This document shows positions 63,036 to 64,000 of a stretch of DNA of 64,000 nt, piece after piece. This DNA is from Curtobacterium herbarum (GTDB lineage: Bacteria > Actinomycetota > Actinomycetes > Actinomycetales > Microbacteriaceae). A program made the position numbers and the translations under genes. The stretch is from positions 2,046,001 through 2,110,000 of the forward strand of contig NZ_JAFBBT010000001.1 in NCBI RefSeq assembly GCF_016907335.1. Direction: 5' to 3'. The first letter of the stretch is position 1; every line of letters begins with the position of its first letter. A model generated the notes under the pieces. That model was given only the letters and a program-made list of their open reading frames with translations, ran no database searches and was not told the origin of the DNA.

Positions 63036-64000
63036 TCAGTGCGCGGCCTGCGCGACGGTGGCGCGCGAGACCCGCTTGCGGAAGATCCAGTAGGTCCACG
63101 CCTGGTAGGCGAGCACGAGCGGGACGCAGACCAGCGCGACCCAGCTCATCACGGTCAGCGTGTACGTGCCGGACGAGGCGTTGGCGACGGTCAGGCTGTT
63201 CGCCGGGTCGTTCGTGGCGGGCATGACGTCCGGGAACACCGCGGTGAACATCGCGACGACGACCGCCGCGATCGTGACGGCCATCAGGGCGAAGGCACGT
63301 CCCTCCCGGCCGCGTGCGGCACAGAGGACCGCGACGACCAGGGCCACCGCGGCGATGACGGACAGCACGAGCGACGTCGGGGTGGAGCGCACGAGGGCCA
63401 TCGTCACCAGGAACACGGCGGCGACCACGATCGTGACGACGCCGGCGCGCTTCGCCAGGCGCATCGCCCGCTCGCGCATCTCGCCCTCGGTCTTCAGCGC
63501 CACGAACACGACGCCGTGGGTGAAGAAGACCAGCAGGGTCGTCGCACCGGCGAGCAGCGCGAAGGGGTTGAGCAGGTCGAACAGCGTGCCGGTGTAGTTG
63601 TGGCCGGAGTCCATCGGGATCCCCCGGACGACGTTGCCGAACGCGACGCCCCAGAGGAACGACGGCACCGCGCTGCCGACCACGATCATCAGGTCGAACC
63701 GGCGCTTCCACGCCAGGTGCTTGTTCTGGTGCCGGTACTCGAAGGACACCCCGCGCAGGATCAGGGCGGCGAGGATGAACAGCAGCGCCAGGTAGAAGCC
63801 GGAGAACATCGTCGCGTACCACTCCGGGAACGCTGCGAACAGGCAGGCACCGGCGACGATCACCCAGGTCTCGTTGAGGTCCCAGACGGGGCCGATGGTG
63901 TTGATGAGGACCCGGCGGTCGGTGTCGTCCCTGCCGAGGAACGGCAGGGACATGCCGACGCCGAAGTCGAACCCGTCGAGCACGAAGTACCCGACGAAGA
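63036..64000 (-). CDS. cydB: Cytochrome bd ubiquinol oxidase subunit II (N-terminus cut by window edge)
   Basis: The visible 320 or so residues lack only the first few of this polytopic subunit of the bd-type quinol oxidase, a high-affinity terminal oxidase for low oxygen. LDGFDFGVGMSLPFLGRDDTDRRVLI at the N-terminal side (family QCRD-like helix 1), GPVWDLNETWVI, and WTYWIFRKRVSR at the end are typical. Eight or so membrane segments are present. The start codon must lie beyond base 64000. The gene order cydB-cydD-cydC suggests cydA just upstream. Confidence 0.95.
   Translation of the reverse strand, partial: FVGYFVLDGFDFGVGMSLPFLGRDDTDRRVLINTIGPVWDLNETWVIVAGACLFAAFPEWYATMFSGFYLALLFILAALILRGVSFEYRHQNKHLAWKRRFDLMIVVGSAVPSFLWGVAFGNVVRGIPMDSGHNYTGTLFDLLNPFALLAGATTLLVFFTHGVVFVALKTEGEMRERAMRLAKRAGVVTIVVAAVFLVTMALVRSTPTSLVLSVIAAVALVVAVLCAARGREGRAFALMAVTIAAVVVAMFTAVFPDVMPATNDPANSLTVANASSGTYTLTVMSWVALVCVPLVLAYQAWTYWIFRKRVSRATVAQAAH

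Noticed and set aside
56914..63226. Very long plus-strand open frames opposite leuS and cydDC (hundreds to over a thousand codons)
   Set aside because: These are antisense shadows of high-GC genes; their products are Arg/Gly/Val-rich with no recognisable domain, while the minus strand encodes clear families.

Overview
The window is high-GC (about 70%) actinobacterial chromosome. Gene content and style point to the family Microbacteriaceae, most probably Curtobacterium or a close relative: a PucR-type fatty-acid regulator next to fabD-fabH-acpP-fabF, a DUF3145 gene, a cydBDC cluster, many leaderless genes with TANNNT -10 boxes, and many four-base ATGA/GTGA start-stop overlaps. The genus is an inference; no rRNA is present. 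Much of the order (dnaG-dgt, glyS, uppS-recO, era, ybeY-phoH, dnaJ-hrcA, hemW, lepA, rpsT, holA-comEC-comEA, leuS) is the conserved actinobacterial housekeeping backbone also known from mycobacteria. No prophage, insertion sequence, CRISPR array, defence system or biosynthetic cluster was recognised.

Layout. 1-5.5 kb (+): 3' end of aceE, then the fatty-acid synthesis regulator and the fabD-fabH-acpP-fabF operon. 5.5-6.2 kb: gene-free block with three copies of a 96-bp repeat. 6.2-12 kb: DUF3145 protein, AI-2E-type permease, a CAU tRNA, a GT4 glycosyltransferase, a DMT transporter, peptide deformylase, a lipoprotein and tRNA-Asn. 12-19.7 kb (-): a peptide/nickel-type ABC importer operon (binding protein, two permeases, a fused double ATPase, an extra ATPase) ending in a D-2-hydroxyacid dehydrogenase. 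20-28.6 kb: dnaG, dgt, dusB, a YbaK deacylase, a FrnE-like DsbA with a small coupled ORF, glycyl-tRNA synthetase and a class V aminotransferase. 28.7-33.8 kb: a LysR regulator, a duplicated palindromic repeat, uppS-recO, a composite palindrome, and leuA behind a leader peptide with four consecutive leucine codons. 33.9-38.1 kb: a two-component system followed by an ABC efflux module. 38.2-45.4 kb (-): era, a CBS-domain protein, ybeY, phoH, HIT, rsmE, dnaJ and hrcA with a CIRCE operator. 45.4-56.9 kb: DUF4870, hemW, a HAD phosphatase, DUF1990, lepA, an aminotransferase, rpsT, holA, comEC and comEA. 57-64 kb (-): leuS, then cydC, cydD and the truncated cydB of cytochrome bd oxidase.

The genes serve central functions: acetyl-CoA and fatty-acid supply, replication (primase, clamp-loader delta), repair (RecO), translation and its quality control (PDF, two aminoacyl-tRNA synthetases, EF4, YbeY, RsmE, DusB, YbaK), proteostasis (HrcA/DnaJ), undecaprenyl-PP synthesis and micro-aerobic respiration. 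The unusual material is non-coding or repetitive: a strand-biased 11-mer (CGGGAGGCCCG), several families of intergenic palindromes, three 18-bp minisatellites inside coding regions, and a comEC frame that runs without a stop far into holA.
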